Below, one piece after another: positions 48,301 to 56,751 of a stretch of DNA of 64,000 bases. The notes beneath the pieces were generated by a model. It was not told where the DNA came from, ran no database searches, and was given only the letters and a program-made list of their open reading frames with translations. The translations under genes were made by a program, and so were the position numbers. Origin of the DNA: Bradyrhizobium sp. BRP22 (GTDB lineage: Bacteria; Pseudomonadota; Alphaproteobacteria; Rhizobiales; Xanthobacteraceae); assembly GCF_020194175.1 (NCBI RefSeq), contig NZ_JADYVX010000005.1, positions 281,507-345,506 on the forward strand. Direction: 5' to 3'. Every line of letters starts with the position of its first letter. The stretch's first letter is position 1.

Positions 48301-48544
48301 CACCCGGCTTCGCCCGGTCGTGATGACCGCGCTCGTGGCGGCGCTCGGATTCGTGCCGATGGCGTTCGCCACCGGCACCGGCGCAGAGGTGCAAAAGCCA
48401 TTGGCAACGGTGGTCATCGGCGGCCTGATCACCGCCACCCTGCTGACGCTGGCCGTCCTCCCGGCGCTCTATGCACGGTTCGGCCAGCGGGATGAGCAGG
48501 CCGCCGAACAGCGGGCCGGGCTACCCAGCGCCGCACACAACTGA
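45314..48544 (+). CDS. Heavy-metal efflux RND transporter (CzcA/CusA family)
   Basis: 1076-residue proton-driven exporter of the HME-RND class: twelve membrane helices with two large periplasmic loops. The fourth-helix motif D422-F-G-L-I-V-D-G-A-V-I-I-T-E-N matches the DFGxxxDGAxxxxEN proton-relay signature of CzcA (HME1), associated with Zn2+, Co2+ and Cd2+, instead of the CusA methionine-based Cu+/Ag+ type. It starts eight bases inside the adaptor gene. No outer-membrane factor gene (CzcC/CusC) follows, so it must use one from elsewhere. An alkaline phosphatase family gene follows at 132 bases. Confidence 0.92.
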   Translation: MIEAIIGFSIQRRWVIVALCAIVMALGGFALTKVSIDAVPDITNKQVQINTTAHALSPLEIEKQVTFPVETALAGAPGLESTRSLSRNGFSQVTAVFSEATDIYFARQQVSERLAEIRARLPQGIEPRIGPISTGLGEIYMWSVRFADEAVEADGTPGLQRDGSFVTSDGARLKGEIERSAYLRTVQDWIIRPQIKTVPGVAGVDTIGGYLKQYQVHPDAAKLIALGLTFADVANAIETNNVSRGARYIEKNGEGFVVRSGGRIENIEELGAIVVTTRGGVPVRIRDIATLTIGGESRTGSASENGREVVVGTALMLIGANSRTVSSAVDARLREIAPTLPPGVEVTTVLDRTQLVDATVATVATNLGEGALLVIAVLFVLLGNFRAALITALVIPVAMLMTAIGMWQGRISANLMSLGALDFGLIVDGAVIITENSLRHLAERQRELGRALSRDERLATVRASAVEMIRPSLYGQAIILLVYVPLLTFTGVEGKMFTPMAVTVILALASAFVLSLTFVPAAIAIAVTGRVQEHESWLVAALKRLYRPLLRYAIAAPLPVVATAAVLFAAALAGFTRLGQEFIPSLDEKNIAMHALRIPSTALSQSQAMQLAVENAVSRLPQVAFVFSKTGTAEVASDPMPPNASDTFIMLKRRDQWPNPSMRKEELVEQIAKAVNRVPGNIYEFTQPIQMRFNELLAGARGDIAIKVFGDEFEPMLKAANEVASILRSVHGATDVKVEQAGGLPVLDIRVDRAAIARRGLSAAAVQDVIGAAVGGQEAGVVFEGDRRFDIVVRLPEGLRSDLEALGNLPVALPRATPNSPVQSLPLNRLARFSFTEGPNQISRENGKRRIVITANVRGRDLGSVVAEAQAKVGQHVKLPPGYWMRWGGQFENLAAARQRLGIVVPACFALIFLLLLAATGSARDTLLVFSAVPLALTGGIAALWLRGMPFSISAAVGFIALSGVAVLNGLVMLNLVRKLHDDGMPLREAVENGALTRLRPVVMTALVAALGFVPMAFATGTGAEVQKPLATVVIGGLITATLLTLAVLPALYARFGQRDEQAAEQRAGLPSAAHN

Positions 48545-48676
48545 GCGCCATGGGACGCCCGGGGAGACGAACTCGACAGTTCGACGGCCATCGTGGTCTG
48601 ATGTAACAATTCTGTCATACAGCAAAACTAAACGGGTGCGACGATCGATCGCAGAAGCTGCTTCTGACAGGGGGAC

Positions 48677-50521
48677 ATGAAGATGCGCCGCACCATTGCG
48701 TTGTTATCGGCAGGCTTGATCACGCTCGCAGCCGGGGCCGCATCGGCGCAGAACAATACGCCACGTAACGTGATCCTGTTCATCCCCGACGGCCTGCGCT
48801 CCCGTATCGTCACGCCGCAGACGGCGCCGACGATGGCCGATATCCGCGACAAGGGTGTCAACTTCAAGAACGCGCATTCTCTGTTTCCGACCTTCACCAT
48901 GGCCAACAGCTCGGCGATGTCGACCGGCCACTATCTCGGCGACACCGGCACTTTCAGCAACACGATCTACACCGGCTATTCTTCGGCGCCCGCCGGCGAC
49001 ACAGTGGTGCCGTTCATCGAGAACGACGCGGTGCTGGCCGACATCGACGAGCATTTCAACGGCGATTATCTCAACGAAGAGACCATCCTGAAGATGGCGC
49101 GCGACAAGGGTTTCAGCACCGCGGCCATCGGCAAGGTCGGCCCGACGCTGCTGTTCGACCATACCGATCGCGGCAAGCACACGATCATCTTCGACGATTC
49201 CACCGGCGGCAAGAGCGGCGTTCCGCTGTCCGACGAGGTGAAGGATGCCCTCGCCAAGGCCAGCCTGCCGCTGACGACGCCCAGCCGCGGCGACAACGCC
49301 AAGGCCGGCGACGCCAGGACGCCCGGCACCACCGTCGCCAATGTCGCCCAGCAGGCCTATTTCGCCGACGTCGCCACCAAGGTGGTGCTGCCGATGTTCA
49401 AGGCGCGCAACAAGCCGTTCGTGCTGGTGTTCTGGTCGCGCGACCCCGACGGCAGCCAGCACAACACCGGCGACAGCCTCAACACGATCACGCCCGGCAT
49501 CAACGGGCCGACCTCGATGGCCGGCATCAAGAACGCCGACGACAACCTCGCGCAATTGCGCAAGGCGCTCGACGAACTCGGGCTCGCCTCTTCCACCAAC
49601 ATCATCGTCTCCGCCGATCATGGCTTCTCGACGATCTCCAAGGAGAGCAAGACCAGCCCCTCGGCCAAGGTCTCCTACGACGACACGCCGAAGGATTTCC
49701 TGCCGATGGGCTTTGTCGCAATCGACCTTGCGAAGGCGCTCGACCTGCCGCTGTTCGATCCCAACGACAAGAACGCCCGCGTCGCCGACAACGCCCATCC
49801 CAAGGCCGGCAATGGCGTGCTCGGCCGGGATCCCGCCAAGCCCGATGTGGTTGTGGCCACCAATGGCGGGTCGGACCTGATCTATCTGCCGAAGCGCGAC
49901 AAGAAGCTCGCCGAGCGCGTCATCAAGGCGCTCCTGGAGCAGGACTACGTCAGCGGCCTCTTTGTCGATGACCGGCTCGGGCGCTTCCCCGGCACGCTGC
50001 CGATTTCCCAGCTCAATCTCAGGGGCAAGGCGGTGACGCCGACGCCGTCGATCGTGGTCAATTTCCGCTCCTGGTCGTCGGGCTGCGAGGAGCCGACCAA
50101 TTGCTCGGTCCAGGTTGCCGACACCATCCTGCGTCAGGGCCAGGGCATGCACGGCAGCTTCAGCCGTGGCGACACGCTGAACTTCATGGCGGCGATCGGA
50201 CCTGACTTCAAATCCGGCTATGTCGATCCCCTCCCCGTCAGCAACGCCGATATCGGCATGACCGTCGCCAAGCTGATGGACCTTCGCACCAGCGGCAATG
50301 GCGGGCTGGAAGGCCGGGTGATGTCGGAAGCCTTCCCGAACGGCATCGTCCCGAAGATGGCCGACGGCACCATCACCTCGAAGCCCGCCGCCAACGGGCT
50401 GCGCACCGTGATCAAGTTCCAGCGCGTGCTCTCGACCCGCTATTTCGACGTCGCCGGTTTTCCGGGGCGGACGCTGGGGCTCGAGGTCGAGAGCGGCAAA
50501 CAGAAAACGGCGGGGAAATAG
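48677..50521 (+). CDS. Alkaline phosphatase superfamily protein (nucleotide pyrophosphatase-like)
   Basis: 614-residue exported metal hydrolase. Signal peptide about 1-25 (ITLAAGAASAQ). The fold shows NVILFIPDGLRSR (metal Asp), SLFPTFTMANSSAMSTGHYLG with Thr as the probable nucleophile in FPTFTMAN, LVFWSRDPDGSQHNTGDS and IVSADHGFSTISKES (metal His/Asp). These are the marks of phosphodiesterase/NPP-like enzymes, acting on phosphodiesters in the periplasm. The substrate is open. A strong purine tract (CAGGGGGAC) precedes the start; ATG at 48683 is also possible. Confidence 0.9.
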   Translation: MKMRRTIALLSAGLITLAAGAASAQNNTPRNVILFIPDGLRSRIVTPQTAPTMADIRDKGVNFKNAHSLFPTFTMANSSAMSTGHYLGDTGTFSNTIYTGYSSAPAGDTVVPFIENDAVLADIDEHFNGDYLNEETILKMARDKGFSTAAIGKVGPTLLFDHTDRGKHTIIFDDSTGGKSGVPLSDEVKDALAKASLPLTTPSRGDNAKAGDARTPGTTVANVAQQAYFADVATKVVLPMFKARNKPFVLVFWSRDPDGSQHNTGDSLNTITPGINGPTSMAGIKNADDNLAQLRKALDELGLASSTNIIVSADHGFSTISKESKTSPSAKVSYDDTPKDFLPMGFVAIDLAKALDLPLFDPNDKNARVADNAHPKAGNGVLGRDPAKPDVVVATNGGSDLIYLPKRDKKLAERVIKALLEQDYVSGLFVDDRLGRFPGTLPISQLNLRGKAVTPTPSIVVNFRSWSSGCEEPTNCSVQVADTILRQGQGMHGSFSRGDTLNFMAAIGPDFKSGYVDPLPVSNADIGMTVAKLMDLRTSGNGGLEGRVMSEAFPNGIVPKMADGTITSKPAANGLRTVIKFQRVLSTRYFDVAGFPGRTLGLEVESGKQKTAGK

Positions 50522-50554
50522 CCCCCGCCGCTCATACGCTTCTCATCGGGTGAC

Positions 50555-51130
50555 TTACACCAGCCCGATATCGAACACATTCGGCAGCTGCACCAGCGGC
50601 AGCGCCGCGGCGCCGACCAAAGTGGCGACCATCGCTGCGAGCGCGTGGCTGGTGCGGCGGCTGCCACGCATCTGGCTTGCGATCCACTCCAGCACCTTGG
50701 TGTCGATATTGGCGGCGTGCGCGGGCGCCCAGCTCTCGATGTCGGTGTCCGGCGACAGCGCGACGTTGCGCGGCGGCACCGGCAGGCCGGACATCGATGC
50801 GGCGTGATGAGCGACCGCCTTGGCCAGCAGGTCGTCGAAACGACCGTCGTCGCTGCGCTCGGCGGCGGCTTCATTGATCTCGAACAGCGCCGCGACCTCC
50901 TCCCGGCTCACCGGCTGGTGGGCAACGGCGGAGGCGGTCAGGATGCGCGCGCACCAGGCGGCATCGTCGGCATCGAGCGCTCGGGAAAAATGGATGCGGC
51001 CCTTGGTGGTGGGACCTTCGCCGGTGATCACGCCATCGCGTACGATGGTCAGCGCATGGGCGGCAGTTTTCCGGCAGGACGGTTGCAGGGCGACCATGAC
51101 ATCGGTCGCCTCGATACTAGGGGCAGACAT
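50555..51130 (-). CDS. Conserved hypothetical protein
   Basis: 191 residues, MSAPSIEATDVMVALQ..., with an acidic helical region (DADDAAWCARILTASAVAHQPVSREEVAALFEINEAAAERSDDGRF) and a C-terminal hydrophobic helix (ALAAMVATLVGAAALPLVQLP). The middle contains WAPAHAANIDTKVLEW. I do not recognise a known domain. A membrane tail anchor is possible. It is convergent with the phosphatase gene, 33 bases apart. Confidence 0.75.
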   Translation of the reverse strand: MSAPSIEATDVMVALQPSCRKTAAHALTIVRDGVITGEGPTTKGRIHFSRALDADDAAWCARILTASAVAHQPVSREEVAALFEINEAAAERSDDGRFDDLLAKAVAHHAASMSGLPVPPRNVALSPDTDIESWAPAHAANIDTKVLEWIASQMRGSRRTSHALAAMVATLVGAAALPLVQLPNVFDIGLV

Positions 51131-51509
51131 AGCGAGACTTCTCAGTTCCTTATTTCAGTCCAGCATTTCCATGCCGGCGTAAACGAGTGGTTACCGATTC
51201 GAAACCGGCGTTCCGACATTTGTACATAGTTGCCGATTGGTCGCTGTGACAGCCGTCACGGTTCGGACCTCTTAGCAGGTTGGGCTCGGAGATGGGGGCC
51301 ATAAACGGCAAATCCGTGGTCTTGCGGGAGCTATGGGTTTTTTCGCCGCAGGCAGGCCGATCAAAAGAAATTGCTCGGGGTTCCGTCACAAAAGAGAATG
51401 ATTTCACCTTTTAGCTACAGTGGTTCACTTAAGTCCTTGCAGCGCTTATAATCTCAGCCCACCGAGAACAAGAAATTCTTTAGCCACTTCAATAGCAGGA
51501 GGCAAAACC
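51131..51509. other. Intergenic region before peroxiredoxin
   Basis: About 380 bases between divergent genes. No gene is visible. Clusters of purines and short repeats exist but no operator I can name. Confidence 0.5.
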
Positions 51510-52169
<660 letters not shown>

Positions 52170-52192
52170 GACCTCGCGCCATCGATACCCGA

Positions 52193-52225
52193 CCATCATG
52201 CCCGGTCCTTTGCCGGGCATGATGG
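52193..52225 (+). terminator. Hairpin after peroxiredoxin gene
   Basis: Thirteen-bp perfect stem CCATCATGCCCGG / CCGGGCATGATGG with seven-base loop. No T-run follows, so it may be a Rho-independent-like or an mRNA-end hairpin; its sequence recurs in Bradyrhizobium as a palindromic element. Confidence 0.5.
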
Positions 52226-52411
52226 AGTTATTCCAATTTGCATTTTCTTCTCCCTCCGGATTGCCCTCTCCGCCTTCAAATCGCGCATCGGATCAGAGCG
52301 ATCGCGCTTGCCGACTAAGCCGAAGTGCGCAGTGTGCAAATGACGACATCGATTTGACGCTTCCAAGAATCGGGCTATCGTTGTGGTCTCGTTCAACTGT
52401 TGGGGGATGAC

Positions 52412-52687
52412 ATGGACGACGACAGGCCCGTAATCGACCAGGTGACCGACACGCTCGGCGCCGCCGCAACGGCAACCACCGAAGCCGCCGCGACAACGGT
52501 GAAGAAGGTGCGAAGGGCCGCCAAGAAGGTGGCGAAGAAGGTAGCGCCGGCGAAGAAGAAGAAAGCAACGAAGACCAAGAAGGCTGGCAAGAAGACCGCC
52601 AAGAAGTCGGCAAAGAAGGCCAAGAAGGCGCCGAAGAAAGCCGCCAAGAAAAAGAAGGCCAAGAAAGCAAAGAAGGCGAAGCGCTGA
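52412..52687 (+). CDS. Histone H1-like Lys/Ala-rich protein
   Basis: 91 residues. After an acidic start (MDDDRPVIDQVTDTLGA) the protein becomes almost pure Lys/Ala repeats (KKVAKK, KKAGKK, KKAPKKA). It resembles eukaryotic histone H1 C-tails and the Hc1-like proteins of bacteria, presumably binding DNA. The start at ATG 52412 is chosen over a TTG 12 bases earlier. The gene is an AAG/GCC-rich tract, so its frame must be checked against simple-repeat artefact, but the stop and the start look genuine. Confidence 0.75.
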   Translation: MDDDRPVIDQVTDTLGAAATATTEAAATTVKKVRRAAKKVAKKVAPAKKKKATKTKKAGKKTAKKSAKKAKKAPKKAAKKKKAKKAKKAKR

Positions 52688-52794
52688 GCGCGGGCCGCGG
52701 ACCTCGCGTCAGCGTCGGTCCGACGAAGGCCGGGACGACAGCATCGTTGCGAGCCACCGGGTCGGCGCGAAGCGCCGCCCGATGACAGGCTCCA

Positions 52795-52862
52795 CGAAGC
52801 AATCCACGGCGCGGCAAGCGGTGAGATGGATTGCTTCGTCGCTTCGCTCCTCGCAATGACGG
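52795..52862. repeat. Dispersed palindromic repeat (GATTGCTTCG type)
   Basis: Inverted arms CGAAGCAATCCA (52795-52806) and TGGATTGCTTCG (52827-52838), followed by CTTCGCTCCTCGCAATGACGG. From memory this is a very common Bradyrhizobium intergenic element. Confidence 0.6.
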
Positions 52863-52907
52863 CCGCCGAGTTCTGATTCAAATGTCAAACAGCTTCTCCG
52901 CGGTCAT

Positions 52908-53000
52908 CGTCCGCGAAAGCGGACGATCCAGTATTCCAGAGGCAGTGGTGCTTGAGCCGAGAAGCCGCCGGGTACTGGATGCCCCGCCTGCGCGGGGCAT
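52908..53000. repeat. Dispersed composite palindromic repeat
   Basis: Contains the hairpin GTCCGCGAAAGCGGAC (52908-52923) and a second hairpin ATGCCCCGC--GCGGGGCAT (52979-53000), separated by about 55 bases including GGTACTGGATG. I recognise it as a rhizobial repeat type. Confidence 0.55.
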
Positions 53001-53095
53001 GACGGTGGAGTGTGGGAAGAGGATGTGAGTTCGCATTCTCGCGGCATTGATTGCCCGAGCTTTGCGTCTCGTTTCGCCCTCGCATTGAAGTGAGG

Positions 53096-53199
53096 GCGCA
53101 GGGAAAGCCGGGTGCCGGTTGCACCCGTGGGCCCCGTGCAACAAAAAGCACGGGGGTAGGACCACAGGTCAACCGGAGCAACACCGGCTTTCCCTGCGC
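53096..53199. repeat. Large inverted repeat, about 104 bp
   Basis: Arms GCGCAGGGAAAGCCGG (53096-53111) and CCGGCTTTCCCTGCGC (53184-53199), with further inner pairing (GTGC/GCAC). Conserved sequence of the same family seems to continue to about 53440. It looks like a Bradyrhizobium dispersed element. Confidence 0.6.
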
Positions 53200-53537
53200 G
53201 ATGGTTTACAGGCTTACTTCGTGCTCTTCTCGGTGACCGGGCTTTCTTGCCACCGCCATCTCTCGCGCGAACCTCTTCGCGCAAAAAACTTAGCGCCAGC
53301 GTCGGGGCGCCAGAACCACACGACTTCGCCGTCCACGGATAGCTGCGTTCGTCGTTCACAGCACCCGCGTCCACCGCATCTCACCGCAACGTTCGTGACG
53401 ATCGCGAGCCGCCCCTCATCCGCGCTGAGACGCGCGGAGTTAAATCACTGATTTGCCCGACGACGGAAGCGGAATGTTTTTTGCGCGAGGAGTGGACAGG
53501 GCAAATCACCATGAAATCGCTGGCGAATTTTTCTCCA

Positions 53538-53645
53538 CCGTCATTCCGGGGCATCGCGCAGCGATGAGCCCGGAATCCATTTCACCACTCGCTCCTGTGG
53601 CCCGATGGATTCCGGGCTCGTCCTCCGGACGCCCCGGAATGACGG
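53538..53645. repeat. Inverted repeat element, about 108 bp
   Basis: Outer arms CCGTCATTCCGGGG / CCCCGGAATGACGG and inner arms GAGCCCGGAATCCA (53566-53579) / TGGATTCCGGGCTC (53606-53619). A nested palindrome of this kind is typical of repetitive intergenic sequences in this genus. Confidence 0.6.
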
Positions 53646-53787
53646 AGACCGTGGCCCATCCCTCGAGACGCCGCTTGCGCGGCTGCTCGCGATGAGGAGC
53701 GCATCAAGTCGGGGCACTCGTTAGCGCGAGCCCGACAATGACGATTGAGGATTGGGGAGTGTACGAACGGCCCGAAGCGCCCCGGCG

Positions 53788-54237
53788 CTACCACTCTTCC
53801 GGGCAGGGATCGACGATCTTCCAGAGTTCGACGCCGTTCTTGATCTTCTTCATTTCGGTGGTCAGCCCGCCGTTGCGGCGGATCCAGTCCTTCACCGTCT
53901 GCGGGTAATAGGACATCAGGTCGGAAGTGCCATCGAGACTCGTGACCTTGATGCCGAAGGTGAAGGCCTTGTCGTAATAGGCCTGGTGGAAACCGACGCT
54001 TGCCCTGGGGGTGACGCAGATCTTGTTCATCGGCACGATGCCGAACACCAGCGTGCAGGCGGAATTGCAGATGCCGTCGATGATGACGCGCTCGCCGCGG
54101 TCGCGGATGCGCTTGTACTTGGCCTTGTACTCGTCGACATAGCCGCCATGGTCGCGCGTGATGTGCAGCACCGCGCGCGCCGGCGCCACGGCGAGAGCAA
54201 GGAAGACCAGGGCAAGAAGCGTGATGCGCATGAACAA
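53788..54237 (-). CDS. Exported ClpP-like/COG3904-type protein
   Basis: 149 residues with signal peptide about 1-22 (LALAVAPARA). The core GERVIIDGICNSACTLVFGIVP resembles the serine-containing NSACTLV turn of periplasmic ClpP/crotonase-like proteins (COG3904), and VGFHQAYYDKAFTFGIK follows with a conserved His. A Ser-His protease-like site is suggested but the family function is unknown. The stop is followed by the repeat-rich region. Confidence 0.8.
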   Translation of the reverse strand: MFMRITLLALVFLALAVAPARAVLHITRDHGGYVDEYKAKYKRIRDRGERVIIDGICNSACTLVFGIVPMNKICVTPRASVGFHQAYYDKAFTFGIKVTSLDGTSDLMSYYPQTVKDWIRRNGGLTTEMKKIKNGVELWKIVDPCPEEW

Positions 54238-54456
54238 ATGTGACGCGTAGCCTTGGTGGCCTCAAAACGGAGCCGGCTGTAACGCCCGGACCAGACCCCA
54301 AAACTCTGGCCGGACTGTGTTGGGAAACCGTTAAGCATCAGGAAAGGGCCAAAAATTGACGTGATGTGGCCGATTTCCCGCAGTTTTTCCCTGCGAACCG
54401 CGCTAAATGAGGGGCCGGATCGGCCAGAATCGCCCGGCTGGCCCTGGAGACATACA

Positions 54457-54717
54457 ATGCCAAGACTGAAGTTGTTCGCCGCCGCAGCGGTGCTCGCCGC
54501 CCTGGCCGCCGCGCCAAGCGTGGCCGACGCCCGCCATTACCGCCACCACCGGCACCACGCTTGGCACCTGCCCTACCAGATCAGCTACCTCCACAATTAC
54601 GGCCCGGGCCTGACGCCCGGCAGCTTCGCCTATTACGACGGCCCGGCGACGGTAAAATGCCGCCAGAGCGCCTCGGCCTATATCGGCCAGGATGGTCGCC
54701 GCCATCCCTGTTTCTGA
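54457..54717 (+). CDS. Small exported His-rich protein
   Basis: 86 residues: signal peptide (LFAAAAVLAALAAAPSVADA) followed by a His-rich stretch (RHYRHHRHHAWHLPY), then YQISYLHNYGPGLTPGS, and two Cys near the end (KCRQSASAYIG, HPCF). It could bind metal; function unknown. The ATG at 54457 begins the signal peptide. The gene precedes tRNA-Arg by 95 bases. Confidence 0.75.
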   Translation: MPRLKLFAAAAVLAALAAAPSVADARHYRHHRHHAWHLPYQISYLHNYGPGLTPGSFAYYDGPATVKCRQSASAYIGQDGRRHPCF

Positions 54718-54812
54718 AACGAGATGGGGCGGGACGCCGTGCGCAGGGCACCGTTCCCGCTCCACCCCGCTGGCCGTTCCGGCCCAACTCTGATAATCGA
54801 CGCGAACGGCAC

Positions 54813-54889
54813 GCGCTCGTAGCTCAGCTGGATAGAGCATCGGATTTCGATTCCGAGGGTCGGGAGTTCGAATCTCTCCGAGCGCGCCA
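54813..54889 (+). tRNA. tRNA-Arg (anticodon UCG)
   Basis: Acceptor GCGCTCG pairs with CGAGCGC; D-arm TAGCTCAGCTGGATAGAGC; anticodon stem TCGGA/TCCGA with loop TTTCGAT giving TCG (reads CGA); variable loop GGGTC; T-loop GTTCGAATC; encoded CCA. It is intact and has a degraded copy at about 61.4 kb. Confidence 0.96.
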
Positions 54890-55240
54890 CGCAACCACCT
54901 CCTAAATGTCTGGGAAATCCTTACGTTTTTGCCGATGCGACCCCTTCCGGGCATCCCCGAGTCGGTGAGAACACAAGAGGATCAAACTGGACATTAGAGG
55001 GGTCTAGCGGACCCAGAGTCCCAGAAAAACTCCCAGACTCGTTCTCTGCCTGTTCAGGGGTCCACAAGGGCTACTGCATCGGCTGCCCGTTCGACATCGG
55101 CAAGCCGCCGACCGAGACCGGCGAAGTTGAAGCGCGCAAGACCGACAGTGGACAAAAACAGCCACAAGTTGTTAGCGTGACGCGCTGAACGGGGGCGCAA
55201 CGGCATGGATTAGATTGAGCTTTATAATCGATTTTTTGGG
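54890..55240. other. Region after tRNA-Arg with gene remnant
   Basis: Contains a coding-looking fragment (about 55040-55188) ending in a stop, with the peptide GYCIGCPFDIGKPPTETGE. I could not place it in a family. There is no visible start. The rest has no gene. Confidence 0.4.
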
Positions 55241-55810
55241 GTGAAAATTTTTATCAAAACGCGACCAAAGGCGCTTTCCAGAATATGGTTCGTACTGACG
55301 GTCGCCGGCGTTTTGACTTCGCTGATCTTTCTCCTGTTCGATCCCGAAGGATGGCTGGGAAAGATCGTAGGTATTGTCGGCGTTTTGTCTGCAGCCGGTA
55401 TCGCTGGCTGGATTGAGGGCAAACATTCCGAAATCATTAGAATCGATGAGGATAAGCCGACCTTTGTTACGGACCTTCTTGTTCGCAAGCAGATTGTTCA
55501 AGCAGCGTTTGCCGTCATTCTATTGCTTCTCCCATTGGCGAAAGGCATTTACAGCCAAGACTATGTTTCGATTGGCATCGTTATCGCGTCGGCTACTGTG
55601 ATCGGTGCATTCACGTGGTTAACGAAGCTTCGAACTAAACGCGGCGTCTTCGCGGATAATCCGTTTGAAGTGCTCGAACTGATTAGCTTTATTATCGCAA
55701 GTGGGAAGTCCGGAGGGCTCCCACCCGGCTTGCGTCTGAGTCGCAGGCATTCCGAAGCTACCCAGAGGGTTAGATCTCCACAGGAAGCAGTGGGGAGCCC
55801 GGCTTCATGA
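55241..55810 (+). CDS. Multipass membrane protein of unknown function (first gene of pair)
   Basis: 189 residues starting with GTG. Four probable helices at about 16-33, 40-57, 86-101 and 108-127, with a short charged loop (EGKHSEIIRIDEDKPTF) between helices 2 and 3 and a cytoplasmic tail of 60 residues. The tail from about 155 is basic and low in conserved pattern. Base composition is visibly more AT-rich than the flanks (for instance the leader around 55215-55255). The next gene starts within its last codons with an ATGA overlap. No family is recognised. Confidence 0.7.
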   Translation: MKIFIKTRPKALSRIWFVLTVAGVLTSLIFLLFDPEGWLGKIVGIVGVLSAAGIAGWIEGKHSEIIRIDEDKPTFVTDLLVRKQIVQAAFAVILLLLPLAKGIYSQDYVSIGIVIASATVIGAFTWLTKLRTKRGVFADNPFEVLELISFIIASGKSGGLPPGLRLSRRHSEATQRVRSPQEAVGSPAS

Positions 55811-56262
55811 ACGAATCCTCTAGTCTTGTCCTTCGGCTATTGATGAAATCACTCGGAGCCGGTCATCCGATCAGGTTCGCTATCGGCTTGGCCATTGGCA
55901 CCGTGATCAAGATGGTAATCGATGCTCTGTCACTCGCTCTTCCTGAGGTCCTATTCCTGAAAGGAATTTCCTCGTACCAAATGCATTGGTACCTCTTGGC
56001 CTCGGCCCCACTTGCGTTCGTGCCCATGGTGTTTGGAAAGCGAAATGCGCCGGAGTCAGTGGTGCACACCATAAATACGATCCAAGCACTGCTAGATCGA
56101 GCAAAGCTTTCAAAGCCAAACGAGCAGATGCTCTGGCGCGCTCTGCTCGAAAAGTACGTGAGCGCGGCCACACCGGAACTGAGCAGCACGCCGGATCCCA
56201 AACAACTGTTTGATGAAGCCTTAAAAGAGCTTCCTGTCTCGGATGACCCTGCAACCGAATAG
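55807..56262 (+). CDS. Membrane protein of unknown function (second gene of pair)
   Basis: 151 residues. Two helices at about 25-50 and 59-77 (FAIGLAIGTVIKMVIDALSL, WYLLASAPLAFVPMVFG) and a soluble C-terminal domain of about 70 residues (SVVHTINTIQALLDRAKLSKPNEQML, ELSSTPDPKQLFDEALKEL). It overlaps the first gene by four bases, so translation is coupled. The C-terminal domain has no named fold; helical. Same lower-GC character as its partner. Confidence 0.7.
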   Translation: MNESSSLVLRLLMKSLGAGHPIRFAIGLAIGTVIKMVIDALSLALPEVLFLKGISSYQMHWYLLASAPLAFVPMVFGKRNAPESVVHTINTIQALLDRAKLSKPNEQMLWRALLEKYVSAATPELSSTPDPKQLFDEALKELPVSDDPATE

Positions 56263-56751
56263 CGGCACTCAGAATCGCGCTGCGCGAGAACGCGGCCGGG
56301 CAGCGCGATTCGATCTAAATACGATCAATATTTCTTTGGGGCATCTTCCACATAGATTTCACACCTAGCGAGATCGAAGCCTTCTGGCGCGCTCGTCGGC
56401 ACACAACAAGGTGAAACGCCAGTTCAAGGCCCGCTCCGCTCGCACCGTCGGCAAATGGGGCTAGCAACCCTCGTTCGCGTCGTCGCGCCGCATTTCGTCG
56501 CCGGCTTCGGACCGACGGCGTTGTGCGGCGCGCGGCATCGATCATCTGATCCGAAAGCTGGAGCTGGTGCATCAATTGTGCAGCGTCGCGACCACAACCA
56601 TCGACAATTGGTTCAATGGCGAGAGCAAGTCGGCCGCGAGTGAGAATGGTCATGGGCGCTGAGCTAAAATTGACTAGCTGAATATTTGGGTTCCTGAGGA
56701 ACAACAGCGCGCGATCACCGTATCGTCCTGATAAGATGAGAGGAAAGAACC
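56263..56751. other. Decayed coding region
   Basis: About 490 bases with several small coding-like fragments: a peptide DFTPSEIEAFWRARRH at 56355-56414 and VRVVAPHFVAGF at 56473-56508, the latter a pattern I know from small conserved rhizobial proteins. Both are broken by frame shifts and stops. No intact gene. Confidence 0.5.

Noticed and set aside
52500..52690. Repetitive AAG-rich tract as CRISPR or tandem repeat array
   Set aside because: The periodicity is codon-level Lys/Ala repetition of the histone H1-like gene, with no spacer-repeat structure.
54403..54954. Minus-strand frame containing EIRTPDPRNRNPMLYPAEL
   Set aside because: This peptide is the well-known false translation of the antisense of a tRNA gene, here tRNA-Arg.
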